A stretch of DNA of 64,000 nucleotides from Tulasnella sp. 424 (GCA_019633425.1 WSUB01000057.1:12466-76465); one strand, 5' to 3'. Shown: positions 10,332-22,786, counted from the first letter of the stretch. A program made the numbers and translations. Notes: a model not told the origin generated them from the letters alone.

Positions 10332-13300
10332 TTATGTGGATGTCCTGTGTCGCTCCCTCCGTCTCCCTTCCCATCGAGGCCGCGGGGGAGATGAGCCTGC
10401 TCCGATGTCTTCAACTGCGGAGAGCCGAATATTATCAGAATCCGAAGAAAGAACCTATCTTGCAAAGAGCTCACCTTCAACCCTGGTCAAGGTAGATCTG
10501 ACCTTTCCGTTGTCGTTGGCCATGTACTCCTGCCTTGACCGCACGCCGTCGAGGGCCTGCGACCCATCATCGGTCGCAGCATCAACGGAGAGTGCCGGAG
10601 TTGAAGCGTCGGGATCCGAGAATGGAGACTCCAGGACCTTCACAGATACGAGATTGCTCAGGGGCGAGAAGATAGACGAGTTGGGGTAGGCAATGCAGTA
10701 TGAAGTTGTCCGTAGCGATGATGACGATTCCATAGACCTGACTGAGCGTGCTGACGCGCCGGAACGACCTGACATCGCTGTTGAGGCTCCGTAGTAAGAG
10801 GACATCTAGAGTTAAAGGTTTCAGATCGGTCAGCACCTTTCACATTTTAAAGCGAGAGGAACCGGTCGTCCAACTAACTTTACTCGGACTGGCCGACCGA
10901 TCATCCGAAATGATCGAACGTGCCCCTCGCTCTGTCTCATCCGCAATGGACGCATCATCCCACACGGACGGCTCGAGAGTCGCAGGTGTAGCAGGGACGG
11001 AGGAAAAAGGAATCGTACCCATCCTCGTCAAACTCGACAGAGTGGACGAGGTGATCTCCATCACAAAGTTCGCAGAGTCTGGAGTCTCAATAGGCGACCA
11101 GGGTGGCATTGCTGTGGATGCGCTTATCGTCGACTCGTACGATCCCGTTCGTCGATGCCTGGTGTCTACGGTTGCTGTCGGTCCCGATATTATCGACAGC
11201 GTCGGCCCTCTTGATGTCGTGGACCGTTGGCTTGGAGATGCGATGGACGTGGCTTCAGAGCTACTCGACGGTGAAGGCGAGCGACGTCTAGTGCGAGTGT
11301 AGGATCGCGAGATTTCTGATGGGGCGTCGTCATACGATCGTTCCGAACGATAATCCGACGTAAGCACCGAAGGAGGCATAATGGAAGATACGGGTGACCT
11401 TGACCTTTCGGTCGTCGCCTCCGTCCATCTAGTACTCCTCGTCAACTGCGTTGTCACAGTTCTAGGAGTCATCTCGGAATTGAACGATGACAAGGACGAA
11501 AGCGTCGGTGCAGGGGAAGATACGTACGAAGACGACATCGTCCTCGTCCAATCGGCCGACTTGGTCCAGGTTCGAGTGCTGGCTTTTGACATGGCGGGGG
11601 AAGAAGGTGGGATCGACTCGAACACCTCGCTAGGAGGATACGACGGCGTCCAAGGAGCCTGACTACTCTCCACATACGAATATGTCGCTGAAGCAGTCGG
11701 AGACCCCGGTCGAGCCACCCGCACTTCGCTAGGAGGATACGACGGCGTCCAGGGAGTTTGGGTACTCTCCACATACGAAAACGTAGCTGAGGTAGTTGGA
11801 GACCTAGGTCGAGCCCCTCGCACATCCTCGCTATGCGACATAATCGTCTCCTGGGTCGGCGTGATCGACCTGGTCTCGGCGGTAACGCTCATCAAGTCCG
11901 GCGAAATGGACCGAGTCGTCTTGGAGAACAACCTCCCTGAACTCGGCGCATCGGGAGAGACCGATCGCGTGCTCTCCGTAACCGACATCGTCTTCCCCCA
12001 CCGAACAGACTTGCCCCGCCCAGAAGACCCAACGGAGCTGGTAGCCTTGCTCATTGACGACATTGTTGGGGTTTCACTTGGAGGTGGGGAAAGGCCCCTC
12101 GAGCTCGTCATGGCGCTCAAGTCCTTCCGACTGGGGCTTCGTGGTCGTCGAGAAACCGCGGCTTTCGTCTTGGGTTGATGGTGCGACGAGGAGATGGTCG
12201 GTGAAGCGGAAAGTTGCGGTGCGGGAACGACAACAGGAGCGGGACCCGAGGACGGGGCGGTGGAGGTGGTTGGCTTGGAATTGGACGATGGTCCCGACGG
12301 TGTAGGAGGCGTCAGGACTTCCGAGATACTGGGAAGAACCACTTGCGACGAGCTTGGAGGTGAAGGGACCAAAGAGCCGTACAGCTCGGCGTTCGTCCTC
12401 GGCGTCGTAGGCTGAGAACCGGGCAACGGAACGCGAGACGGAGACGTGGGGTTCGAGCTGGAGACTATCGGACTCCGCGAACCCGACGTCGGAGGTCTAT
12501 TCGGCCTGGGCGAAGTCGGTGCCGCCGAACCAGGCCTGGGCGAAGTCGGAAGTTTCGGATTCGCCTCGAACGGACTTCGCGGTGGAGTGACGGATCGCAT
12601 GGGTGCGGGACTGCGCGGAGGCGTCCCAGCGTTTTTAGGTGTACGAGGCCTGGGGCTTCGAGCCCTTTCCTCGCTTGGTGCTTCGCCGGGCGCAGGCACG
12701 GAAAGCGCTTGCGTCGACAGCAAGGGGCTCGCCCGACGAACGACGACGGGGGACCGACTACCCTGAGGCGTAACGGGCCGAGCCGCCTCTTCTCCTTTCT
12801 CCGACGCCGAACCACGAGATCGAGCGGCGGCAGATTTGCCTTTGCCCTGTTTCGGAGACGCGACGGGAGTCGTACTGCGCTCGATATCGAACTTGGCTGG
12901 GGAGTTCGTGCGCGGGAACAGTCTGTTGCTTTGCGTGGGCGATACAACCGCCGCGGCAGCAGCGGCGGCGTCCAACTTCCCCTTGGACGCGGTCGACCGG
13001 GGTTTCGGAGAACGCATTTCGGTAGTCGGGGATAATGGAGGTTCCTCTTGCTTCGCTTTCCCTTTCGCTCTGCCCTTCTCCGACCCGTTCGCCGAGCGCG
13101 GTTTCGGTGACCGTGACCGGACTACTTCCGCTGAAGGACCGGGCACAGGGGTCTTCGACCTCCCGTCATCCTCTTCTTCGTCATCCTCGGGCGTCCCTGG
13201 GGTTATTTCGATCGGAGGCGGAGCGTCGATGAAACCATCTCCATCGCGCTGCAGCCTCCTCGGACTTCCTCTCGGCGTAACGCTAGGCGACCTGGACCCG

Positions 13301-15175
13301 GGCGACCTGGCATCCTGAGGTCTAAGCGTATCCACGGACAACTCCGACGCGCTCCTCAACGGGCTCTCCAATCCCCTCCCTCTTCCTCCTGCTCTCGACA
13401 TGATCGAACGCGGCATCGCAGTGACACCCGTACCCGTCCTTGTCCTCCCTCCTTCCGACGCGGTTTCGTAATTGTCGAATTCGGATTGCGTCGCGAGACT
13501 GCTTTGGCTCGTGTCCAAGGGTGAGTAAGGGTGGAGCGAGGGGCGGATAGGGTGGATCGTCGTAAAACTGTCTTCGTCGGTCATATACTCGTCGTGGCTG
13601 AACGTCGGTGATCCGCGATTTAGCGGTGGTTGGTGGTGTTGGCTAGTTGATGAGCGGTGATGGGGTTGTTGTTTGGGTGGTAGTGGGGTGAACGGTGAAA
13701 ACGGTGAAGGGGTGGGGGAGGCCGCTCGGTGTGGGGAAGGAGCTCGACCTTTTGGCCACAGTCGGTCGGAATCTCCTCGGTTTTGGTTTTGTTGGCCGGA
13801 AGAACGGTGGTTGCGAGAACCGCGATCACGACCGCCTTGAGTCGCGGTGCGGAAGTCGTCCGCGTTGCTCTCCGATTCGCTGGCGAACGAGTCGTATTCC
13901 TCTACGGTGTCGAGCGTGGATATGGCGGATGGGAGCGGGTAACGAGTGTGAACGGTGGATGGAGGTGTTTCAGAGCGGGTAGAGTCCGGGGGCATGGATG
14001 TCGTTAGAGAGATTGCTTCCCTATTGACCAAGAGTGAACGGGAAAAAAGTCAGCCAGCCAAGCTCGTAAGTTATATGATAAACGCCCACCCACCAAATAG
14101 CATTCACCCAAGCACTCCTCTTCCTCTCACTCTCCGTACCCAAGCGCTCAACTCCATCTCCATAAATCAACTGGAACGGGCACAACACATCCGCGATAGG
14201 TTCTCCATTATCAGCTATACTCCCCTTTTGCTTCGAGTCGCTTTGCTGTCTCGCGATAACGCTTCCCAAATCTTTCCTCGCCGCCGGGTGACGTGGACTT
14301 GGGACGCTTCGCAATTCGGTGCAGTTGAGGAGGTCTAGAGCGACGACCCCACGCCCGACCTCTTTTTCAAACCAGCGTAAGATAAGTTGCGTTGGTAAAA
14401 GGGTGGCTTGGGTGCGGATCCAGCGGTATGGAGGGGTCGTGTGGACGTTGAGGAACCAGAGATGGCCTGCTCGGATGGGCTGTTAAAATTTTTAATTGGT
14501 TTGTACGTGTCAATGAAACCTTGAAATAAAGGGTGATTTTTGACCAACACTCACGTTTTGCCCGGATTGAACGAAACTCCCTGCGGACGAAGGTGTTTTG
14601 TTTCCGTCCCTCACACCTGGGCTGTACAGACTGCTCCCATCGCTGCCATCCCCTGTTGTCCCGGGCCTAGGTACGGGTTCAGGAGAACTGAACTCGTCCA
14701 GTCTTGAAGCATACTTGAAACTCTCGTTTCCAAAGTTCCTTCCTCCAGCACCTCCTCTGGGAGATATGGGCGTCCGATCGCTGCCGCTGGAAGACGCAAG
14801 GAAGCTCGGCGGCTTCGTCGGAGCGTAGTCCGCATAACGCTCTTCTTGATTCGAACGTTGCCCTGCGGAAATGGTCTTGCTCCGTTCCGACTGTTCCGTT
14901 ATGTGACTGAGGGGCGTCCGAGCGAAGCTTATTGGGTCCATTAAGCCTTGTTGCAAGTCGTGCAATATGAGTTGTTGTTCCGTGAGACCCAGGGCATTCC
15001 TTTCGTCGATGCTCCCACTTGTGTAGCTTGGTGTTTGGCTCCCTTCGGAGACTGGGGGCTCGTCCGGCTCACTTGGTGATTGAGGCGGTGGCTGTGGCGG
15101 TGGAGGAGACGATGCACGCTTCTGTTTTACAGTGCGTTTGTTGTTGTGTTTGCTTGAAGAGGCATGATTAGACAT
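10332..15175 (-). CDS. PH-domain protein with long Ser/Pro-rich disordered region
   Basis: Five exons (15175-14555, 14479-14094, 14020-10879, 10805-10475, 10414-10332) give about 1,520 residues. Exon 2 encodes a pleckstrin-homology domain at about 208-335: GHLWFLNVH, WIRTQATLLPTQLILRW, GRGVVALDLLNCTELRSVPS, CPFQLIYGDGVERLG, WVNAIW. The PH domain only appears once exon 2 is read in the right frame between two introns, so taking the long third exon alone would miss it. The remaining 1,100 residues are Ser/Pro/Thr/Arg-rich with repeated SPRP-type motifs and few hydrophobic stretches. PH domains bind phosphoinositides or proteins at membranes; the role here is unknown. The ATG at 15175 (MSNHASSSK) is preferred over an in-frame ATG at 15304 because the intervening sequence is a pyrimidine-rich tract typical of a fungal 5' UTR. 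The last exon (28 codons) is inferred from splice signals only. Confidence 0.8.
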
Positions 15176-15180
15176 TTGGA

Positions 15181-15262
15181 GAGAGTAGCGGGTTGTAGTG
15201 TAGGTGGGACGGGAGGGGAGTAAAGAGAAACGGGGAGAGAAAGAGAGAGAGCGAGAGAGTGG
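15181..15262 (-). promoter_or_regulatory. Pyrimidine-rich tract upstream of the PH-domain gene
   Basis: On the minus strand this stretch is almost entirely C and T (CTCTCTCGCTCTCTCTCTTT and similar). CT-rich tracts just upstream of the start codon are common in fungal promoters and 5' UTRs. It ends about 6 bases before the chosen ATG and argues that the longer in-frame N-terminus is not translated. Confidence 0.55.
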
Positions 15263-15304
15263 GGTGTGCAGAAAGGCGAACACGTGCCGAAGAGTGTGCC
15301 ACAA

Positions 15305-16123
15305 GTTGTGTCAGGAATTTGTTCTCAAGCGCAATGCAAAGCCCGAATGTTCTGGCGTAGTGTGATGGTGGATCTCTTTCACTTGCTACTTACCATCAAA
15401 TCACGCTGAAAGGGTTGTTAGTTACATTCACACTCGCTTAACCTGCGTAAACGTTGTTCGTTGTTCAGCGCGGGGCTTTCGGAGACAAGTCGGAGATTAG
15501 AAAAATGCCACCACTTTTACAACACACAACGATAAACACGCATCGATGCAACGGATGGCAGTGCAAGGCAACACGTTTATATCGCATCATCGGTCTTGAG
15601 AGCGGTCATAAGAAAGTCAGAGCGCTCGATATCAACGACATTTCTAATAGCGATTGCAATGCGCAAAGGATGCGGTGTATAACGCCAAGCCTCTCATTCT
15701 TTGAACAATGGACAGCACCCACCCATTAGCCGCGCGCCGAGAGCTGCAGAGCGTCGTTCTCAGAGCTCAGAGAACCCCAAGGAGATAGCAGACAGCGATG
15801 GAGGAGGTTGACATGGTTATCAGATAAAGGGGTCTGATGTATCGCTAGAAATCGGGTCGTGTGCGAGGGGGTGATAAGAGAGGGGACGCACGTTCCTCGG
15901 AGTGTTCCCTGGAATGATGACGATTACTGACGCTGGTGTGGCTTAGCGTCAATGCCACAGTTCGCTCTTTTACCACCACTCCCTTTGACTTTCCACCCTC
16001 CCCCTTCTACCCTACCACCACAGCGCAGTCACGCTAGACGCGTAACTACTTAATAACCCCCGCACCCGCAGCCATCAAGGGATTCATACGGAGAGGAGTC
16101 CGACCCACCAGCCATCCACCACC
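15305..16123. other. Divergent promoter region between PH gene and transporter
   Basis: About 820 bp without a supportable gene. It must contain the promoters of the minus-strand PH gene and the plus-strand transporter. A C/T-rich stretch at about 15960-16020 lies roughly 110-160 bp upstream of the transporter start. Confidence 0.5.
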
Positions 16124-18707
16124 ATGCTCTCAGCTGGTTCCACCCCAGGCATATTTTGGCTCGCTTCACCTCAAGAGCGCTCAGAGGAACCCGACTATGC
16201 GCCACTCCCTGCAGATGGCACACCTATAGGGCCGTTGCTTTGGACTGTCTTTTCGGTAGGTGTTCGGAGTGCTGCGCTGTGTTGGCGGTTTTTTTCAGTT
16301 CCCTAACTTCTGGGTCCAGTCCATATTAGAAGTATTCATCTTATGTTTCTGCGGATGGCAAGTCCTCTCTCGAGATGCCTAACCCAAGCACCCCCAGCTC
16401 ACATCTAACGCCAACCACAGGCTACTTGCTCGACGTGGGATCATCGATAAGAAGACACAAAAGGTGAGCTAGGCATTGTCCCTCCCACATCCGACTGCGC
16501 GCCCCGCCACTAATTATAGCCCCCTTGCCAATAGCAACTCAACCGCATCAACGTCTCCCTATTCACCCCTTCCCTCCTATTCTCCAAGGTCGCATTTGCC
16601 CTATCTCCTCAGAAACTCAAAGGTGCGTTGGGCTCACCACACGGGCGGCGATGTGGCTTTCCGGTGTACCATGCGCAACAAATGCTGACCTTCGGGCTTG
16701 GCAACCGCGCGGGCGTTTGTTTTCCCTCCTTCCCTCCACAGAACTTTGGATCATACCTATCTTCTGTGAGTTTCTTCGGCGATCATGACCAAAAAGGTGT
16801 GGGCTGACGAAGGCTCTTCTATAAAGTTGTCGTTGTTACCGGTGTCTCGGCTGCAGTCGCATGGCTACTCAGTTTGGTGTTCAGGCTAAAGCGCACACAA
16901 AGGTATGCTGGATTCGAAGCTCAGCACGTTAGCGGCCTGCTAACATCGCTTCCGGCGTGATAGGAATTTCGCTATCGCCGCGGCCATGTTCAATAACTCC
17001 AACTCGCTCCCAATTGCCTTGTAAGCAGACACCTTGTGACATCTCTCGAAACGGGAAACCACTGACATCCACTCAATAGGATGCAAAGTCTCGTCATCAC
17101 AGTTTCAGGACTCAAATGGGGAAAAGACGATAACAAAGATGCTATGCTCGGACGAGCCTTATCTTATCTCGTCTTGTATTCCACGTTGGGCATGATGGTA
17201 AGTCTAAAATTCGCCAAAATTAACCTCACATTGCACAATGCAATCACATGCACATGCTAACCTTGTCTCGACTCTAAACATAGCTTCGCTGGTCCTATGG
17301 CGTCCACCTCCTCGCCCAAGCCGACGACGAAGCGCTACCAGAGGTCCTCGATCCCGACTCGGACTCGGACGTCACTCCATCGGAAGACCGCACTCGACAT
17401 TCGGTTACGTTCAACATACCCGGCGACGAGGACGACGAGCGCACGCCTCTTTCTCCTTCTCTGGTCGAAGCGGCATTCACCCACGCCAACTTGCGCAACA
17501 GCGACGACTCGGATGGAGGCTTGGTCACGCCTCACACCATCACAGCGCCCCCACCTGGAATGCCCCGCCGCCCTACGCAAGGACGTCGACAATCGTCGTT
17601 TTTCTATTCGTTCCCTAACACGCCTACCCGATCCCGCGTCGACCTCACCAAGACGTCTCCTGCCAATCGGACTACCCCTTTACCCACCGCTCCCGGAGTC
17701 GGTTCGCCCGACCCGACCGCCGACCTCAACGACGAATGGGGAGGGTTACCAAGAGGAAACATCACCGCGCCCGCATCAAGTCGTTGGGAATCGATGTGGC
17801 GCCGGTTCAAGAACAAGTTGGTTGCGTTTTGGGAGGGCTTTAACGAGTTTATGACCGTCCCCATGTGGGCTGCGCTCTTGTCGTTGATCGTGGCGTGCGT
17901 GGGACCGTTCCAGCACGCGTTGCAGGACCATATGCAGCCTGTGAAAGGAGCGTTGGTCGCTGCTGGCAACTGTTCGATCCCCGTGACGTTGGTCGTGTTG
18001 GGAGCGTACTTCCACACCCCACCTCCGGAAAACCCCGCTCCGATTTTGGCGGCACCACCACCACCCGCGCCCGCACCGGTAGTAGAAGACGATCGGGATG
18101 CGAGGAGGAGGAGCGGATCGCATTGGAGCTCGTCCGAGTTGAGCATCGCTACGTTGACGGACAACATTCGCGAAGCGATCAAGCTGCGCGTTGGGGGTTA
18201 CAAGAAGCTTCATAGTTCGCCTACGATGAGGAAGAGGGAGTTGAGAGAGAAAGCGGCGAGGAAAGGAGAAGGGAGGACTGTCTTTGTGGCGATCATGTCG
18301 AGGATGATTTTGGCTCCGGCTTTGGTCTTGCCTGCGATTGCAGCGTTGGCGTATTGGGATTTGCAGAGGGTGACTGATGAGTGAGTGGACCCCGCTACCA
18401 TACTATTGGTGATGGAATGTTAACCATAGTTGCACCCCTCTCGTAGCCCTGTCTTTGTTGTCTCCATGGTCCTACTAGTATCTTCACCCCCGGCGTTAAC
18501 TTTAGCTCAGGTACGGGCTGTGGACTTGTTTCCTTTTTTTCGTTGAAACTGAACAGTTCGTCCACGACCCCGTAGATCACACAAGCTGCTTCCGGTGACG
18601 CGTTCGAGAGACTGATCAGCAAGACGATCTTTTGGTCGTATTGCATATTTACCCCGCCTTTGACTATCGTCTATGTCGTGATTGGTTTGCTTCTTTCCAA
18701 GATGTAG
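16124..18707 (+). CDS. Auxin efflux carrier (AEC/PIN-like) family membrane transporter
   Basis: Eleven exons give 622 residues. The N-terminal half has hydrophobic helices containing FSSILEVFILCFCGWLLARR, RINVSLFTPSLLFSKVAFAL and FNNSNSLPIALMQSL, the conserved NSNSLPIAL core of the AEC family. A long charged and Ser-rich cytosolic loop (about 200-390) follows. The C-terminal helices include TVPMWAALLSLIVACVGPF, GNCSIPVTLVVLGAYF, SPPALTLAQITQAAS and FWSYCIFTPPLTIVYVVIG. Fungal members (Ecm3-type) are ER or plasma-membrane proteins of poorly defined substrate. Exons: 16124-16255, 16320-16357, 16421-16463, 16535-16622, 16742-16765, 16827-16902, 16964-17020, 17080-17197, 17284-18380, 18448-18511, 18576-18707. 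The second intron (16358-16420) has a GC donor (GCAAGT). Fragments of the last exon recur at 22611 and 25312, so this locus has seeded duplications. Confidence 0.88.
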
Positions 18708-18839
18708 TTTTTTGGTTCGTTTACACAGATATATACATACACACCCGTTTTTTTTTTTTACCTAGAATGAACTTCGGCTGGAATTAATTGATTGGAGGTC
18801 GTTGGAATAGGGGCGTTATCGGTGCGGTCATATACATAT

Positions 18840-19423
18840 GGCCCAATGCCCTCGCCACAATGGCTCCGGTTCGAAAGCAACTAGCCTCCACGTCATGGCA
18901 AAAGTTGATGGTTGTCATTTATGTGACTCCTTTGTTAGGGCTGGGCGTCGGTTTTCTTCCGTCGGACATTGCGCCACTCCGCCAAACAGGCAAAGGAGGG
19001 GTATATAAAGCGGCCAACATGCTCCTTTCCAACCTCATCCGACAACCGCCATCCCCCTCTAGACTTTCCTCATCGCGTCACCTTGGGTCTTCTCCCCCTT
19101 GGCTGCACGTTTTACGAGCGTCATCTACGGGCAGTGCCGAGGTTATTACCGGCGAACCGTGTTGACTCTCAGTGGCTCATCTTGGGTGGCCGGGTAAGCT
19201 CGTTCCTCCACGAGGTCCATGGCGTCCGCTTACTTCTGTGCCACGTTAGACATCCCTAGGTTGAGTTTCGGGCTTTTCGAATGTCCAACTTCCCGGGCGA
19301 ACGAAATACGGCTGGTGCTACGTTCGCTTCTCGTAAACCCTCAGGGCGCGGTTAACTGGACGACCAGGTTAGATAGTAGACCGGAATGACCGGCGTAGAT
19401 TAGTACCGTAGAGTAGCTTTTCC
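18840..19423 (+). repeat. Module R, copy A: TATA box, donor-like site and conserved GC-rich core
   Basis: This module recurs at 27120-27800, 36424-37080, around 40536 (core only) and in pieces at 31420-33155. Copy A has a TATA box (GTATATAAAG, 19001-19010), CT-rich leader-like sequence, and the motif GTGGCTCATCTTGGGTGGCC followed by a splice-donor-like GTAAGC at 19194. Further on lie ACGGCTGGTGCTACGTTCG and GACCGGAATGACCGGCG, then the GC-rich core that runs into the N gap. No reading frame is conserved between copies, so it looks like promoter or non-coding DNA, possibly a solo LTR. Transcription from this TATA box would run antisense into the 3' end of the kinase-TPR gene. Confidence 0.6.
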
Positions 19424-19500
19424 TTTTTGGGGCTCAAAGACGAGCGCGGGCCTCCTCGTGGTGAGCCCTGGGCAACGTCCCCATCGTCGGCAACGACGAA

Positions 19501-19600
19501 NNNNNNNNNNNNNNNNNNNNNNNNNNNNNNNNNNNNNNNNNNNNNNNNNNNNNNNNNNNNNNNNNNNNNNNNNNNNNNNNNNNNNNNNNNNNNNNNNNNN
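19501..19600. other. Assembly gap of exactly 100 N, flanked by identical 77-nt ends
   Basis: The gap is 100 N. The 77 nt before it (19424-19500) and the 77 nt after it (19601-19677) are identical. In copies B and C of the same module this 77-nt stretch occurs once. The simplest reading is that two contig ends overlapping by one k-mer of 77 were scaffolded without merging, so probably no sequence is missing. Translated frames running through the N block are artefacts. Confidence 0.9.
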
Positions 19601-19859
19601 TTTTTGGGGCTCAAAGACGAGCGCGGGCCTCCTCGTGGTGAGCCCTGGGCAACGTCCCCATCGTCGGCAACGACGAAGGTGACGGCTAGACCGCGTTTCG
19701 CATTTGTAACTTTCGGTAGCGAGAAGCCAGCAAATGAAAAATTTATGTCTATCAAAATTAAGAGACCTGCTATATATCCCGTAATGGAAATTCCCGAATC
19801 TCGCGCGTTCAACGCGCGCCGTGGAAGCACACGCTGCCCCCATACCACAAAAGTACTAC

Positions 19860-22474
19860 TCAACGATCCTCTCTAACTTGCATCGCAGTCCTGTGAATAC
19901 CCGCTAGATAGGAAGCTATACTCCTCGCACTTCGGACTGCCCCGAAGCTTATGGTAGATAATCCACCCTGCTTCGAAAGACAGAGCCGCCTCTTCATACC
20001 GTGCATGCATCCCTACTCCGAGTCGGATTCTTCCCAGGTCCTCCAGCTTCTGTCAAGGTCAAACATTGTGCCAGTCCTGAAGTCTCTGCCATAAACCGGC
20101 GGCCATTGCGGGCTCAAGTCTGAACCGGTTGCCTCCACATCGCCCTGCGCTTCCTTGACTTGAGCAAGGTTCTGAGCGGCCTCGGCGCTTTCGGTGCCCC
20201 GATACGAGATTTCCTCAAAGAGCGAACACGCATTCTCCAGGGCGGTGGCGGCTTCAGAGAGTTTTCCCTGCCGTTGCAGAGTCTCTCCCAGCTTCGCGGT
20301 GCTCCTGGCAAGCACAAGGCCGTAGTTGATGCTCCGAGCCAACGCGATTAACTCCTGAAACTTCTCTTCTGCCTCCTCGTAACGCCCTCGCTCCAGCTCG
20401 ATGATGCCGATATCTTCGAGACATTCGCACGTCCCAAATCTATCACCTACCTGACGAGTAACGTCGCATGCCCCAGTCAATACCTGACAAGGAATGTCGC
20501 ATACTTCGGCAAGCCCTGCCGAAAGCTTGTCTGGGGCCCACGACGCGACCGGCCTAGTGGCGATATTACTCATGTCCCATAATAGTACGCCCCAGCACAC
20601 AGGACATTCACCAAACCGAACGTGTCACCGCTTTCGGGAATAAGAGGGTTTGCCTTTCCGAGTCGTAGTGTGGACCATGCTTCGTTTAAATCTCCGTTCA
20701 TCCTATGAATGCTCGCCAGTCTCCCGAGGCAAATCATTGCGCCAACGGCGTGACCGTGGACCCGAAACTTTTCGAGAGCCTCGATGAGGTACAGCATGGC
20801 TTCTTCTCTCTTTTGTATCGCGAATAGGGAGCAGCCAATGTGACACAGCGCATCCGCTGTTCCGAGATCGTCGCCGAGTGCCCTAACCTTCTCCAGAGCA
20901 ATTGAACCAAGCTCGATGGCTTCATTGTATCGTGAATGCCGGTAGAAGACGAGGACCTGCTTGCGGAGAACGCTGGCGATCCCTTTGTCGTCACCCTTCT
21001 TTTGATAAAGTTCAAGTGCCGTTTTTAGGTGTGCAACGCCCTGCTCGTAGTTTCCCTTCCAGCTTTCGAGTTGGCCGAGGCTCTCCAAAAGCTCCGCGGA
21101 AGGCGACAGAGGGTCGATCCCCTCAGGAGATGGAGCACAGCGTGGCTGAAATGAAAGCCAAAACCACGTCAGTCGAATTCACATATTATCAAAATGTAAT
21201 GGTATACGTACGAGGAAAGTGACAGTAGTCCAGCACATCCGACTCGTCGGTCTCGATTTCGGCCTAGCTGCCCAACACCTTGTCATCAACTCCCACAACT
21301 GCAAGCAGTCGCTGAGTCGTGATTCCCCATCCACCTGAGGACGAGGACTTTCGAATATTTGTCGGATTACTGAGTATTCAGCGACAGTCCCTTGGTACGG
21401 CATTTCGCCCGTCATAATCTGGTTGTACGTGTGCCAGGGTTAGCTCTCAGACCCGGATTGGAAGCCACGGCAGAGGTAGACTAACCTCCCAAACCAGCCA
21501 CGCCCACGCGTATACGTCGCTACTTGGAGTTCGGGGGCCTCCGTCAAGCAGTTCCGGAGCGGACCGACCCTTTGAACCCCGTTGAGGTTTCGATTCTTTG
21601 GAACCCGCTGTCTTCGAAAATCCGTGCTAGACCGAAATCGCAAAATACCGCTCGACAGTCGGCGTTGACGAGAACGTTAGCCTAAGTTCATAATAATGAT
21701 GGTTAAATAGTGAAGCATGGCAACCGAAACAGAGTCCTTACCGATTTAATGTCTCCGTGGCAGACTGGGGGTGTAAGTTGATGCAGAAAAGTCAGAGCGT
21801 CGATTGTATCGTGCACCTAGAGAAGAGGTTGTACAAGAGTCGCCAGATAATCCAGTGAGAAACCATACCAATGATAATTTTTCTGGCACTTCCAAATGAC
21901 GCCGCTCGATAAATTCAGTGATGTTACCGTACGGCTCCCAGGGTGAGAGCAGCCAAGCCTCCGAACGATCAAAGTCGGCGTAATACCCAATAAATTTGGC
22001 GATTCCCGGGTGGTCTTTCAGGCCCGACCAGACGAGCAGTTCCTTCGTGAAAGCCTGCCAAAAACGTTTCGTATGACGCCCGCTGCAAGTTTACAGAAGA
22101 AAAATCCTCACCCTCTTTACATCGAATGAATCGTCGGCGGCTGACATTCGTATCTGTTTCACGGCCACTATTTGTGGCGGGCCGTGGAGACGAGACGCCA
22201 ACCAGGAGGGCAGATAGGCGGATCGATACAGCTCGGCCTGTCGCGCAACTCCGTATCCGCCAGAGCGTTTTTTCTGATCTCTAAATAAAACTATTCTTCG
22301 ATAATTGACGTGATATATATTTAGCTTCCCATAGGCCTCCTGCTGTAAACAATCGTGGGCCATCGAGCTGTTGTGTACGGTTGAAAACGGAATTGGTGTC
22401 GAACTTACCACAGCTTCTCTCTTGAGCACATGCCTCCTTTCCGTATCTTCCAAGGCAGAGCTGAGTCGTGACAT
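19860..22474 (-). pseudogene. Kinase-TPR fusion gene, copy A (disrupted)
   Basis: The seven-exon layout of copies C and D is recognisable. Exon starts and ends are 22474-22409, 22342-22112, 22054-21869, 21816-21742, 21681-21486 and 21418-21212, with the TPR part from 21145. Exon 5 is 196 nt instead of 204: eight bases covering the W-C of the RWCSPE activation-segment motif are gone (between 21558 and 21559), which shifts the frame and ends the protein inside the kinase domain. The TPR part has further damage. The frame breaks near 20575-20600 and again near 20010-20130, where an unrelated stretch replaces the last TPR unit. The N-lobe exon is intact (SGGYGVA, VAVKQIRM), and the catalytic loop and DFG are still readable. 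It shares its 5' start (MSRLSSAL) and splice sites with the other copies. Any protein made would be a kinase fragment. Confidence 0.85.
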
Positions 22475-22610
22475 CAAGCTTGGTATAACTTTGCTAGAGG
22501 AGGTGGATGGAGGGGGGTGAGGGCTGTGGTGATGATTGTGAGGTTGTAGAGGAACGAGGAGAATTTGACCCCGTTCCCGGATTCCCAGGCCCGTACACAT
22601 TTGCAGAGTC

Positions 22611-22786
22611 TTTGTCTTTTGGTCGTATAGCATTCTTACCCCGCTTTTGACTATTGTCTACGTCGTGATCGGTCTCCTTTTTTCCAAGGTGCAGTTGCGG
22701 TTCATTGCAGACATATACACCCATCCTTTGTTTTTTTCGCGCTTAACCTAGAATGGGCTTGGGAAGAATTGATTGGGGGGCCGCTG
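22611..22786 (+). pseudogene. Relic of the AEC transporter last exon and 3' UTR
   Basis: This stretch resembles 18637-18800: CTTTTGGTCGTAT, then ACCCCGC.TTTGACTAT.GTCTA, GTCGTGAT.GGT, TTTCCAAG, then CTAGAATG and AATTGATTGG in the same order. It therefore carries the last ~24 codons of the transporter plus part of its 3' flank, with no upstream exons. It sits just upstream of kinase-TPR copy A. Confidence 0.8.

Noticed and set aside
12465..13318. Plus-strand and alternative minus frames of about 160 codons inside the PH gene
   Set aside because: Low-complexity shadows of the Ser/Pro/Arg-rich third exon; no start context or splice support.
18830..19010. Short hydrophobic frame (SWQKLMVVIYVTPLLGLGVG) after the transporter stop as an extra exon or separate gene
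   Set aside because: It follows the transporter stop and 3' UTR, and its paralogue at 31420-31560 has stops. It looks like a relic of another membrane protein, but I cannot name it.
19369..19876. Open frames running through the 100-N block on both strands
   Set aside because: The frames contain about 34 unknown residues and depend on the duplicated 77-nt ends; they are assembly artefacts. The module is not conserved as protein between copies.
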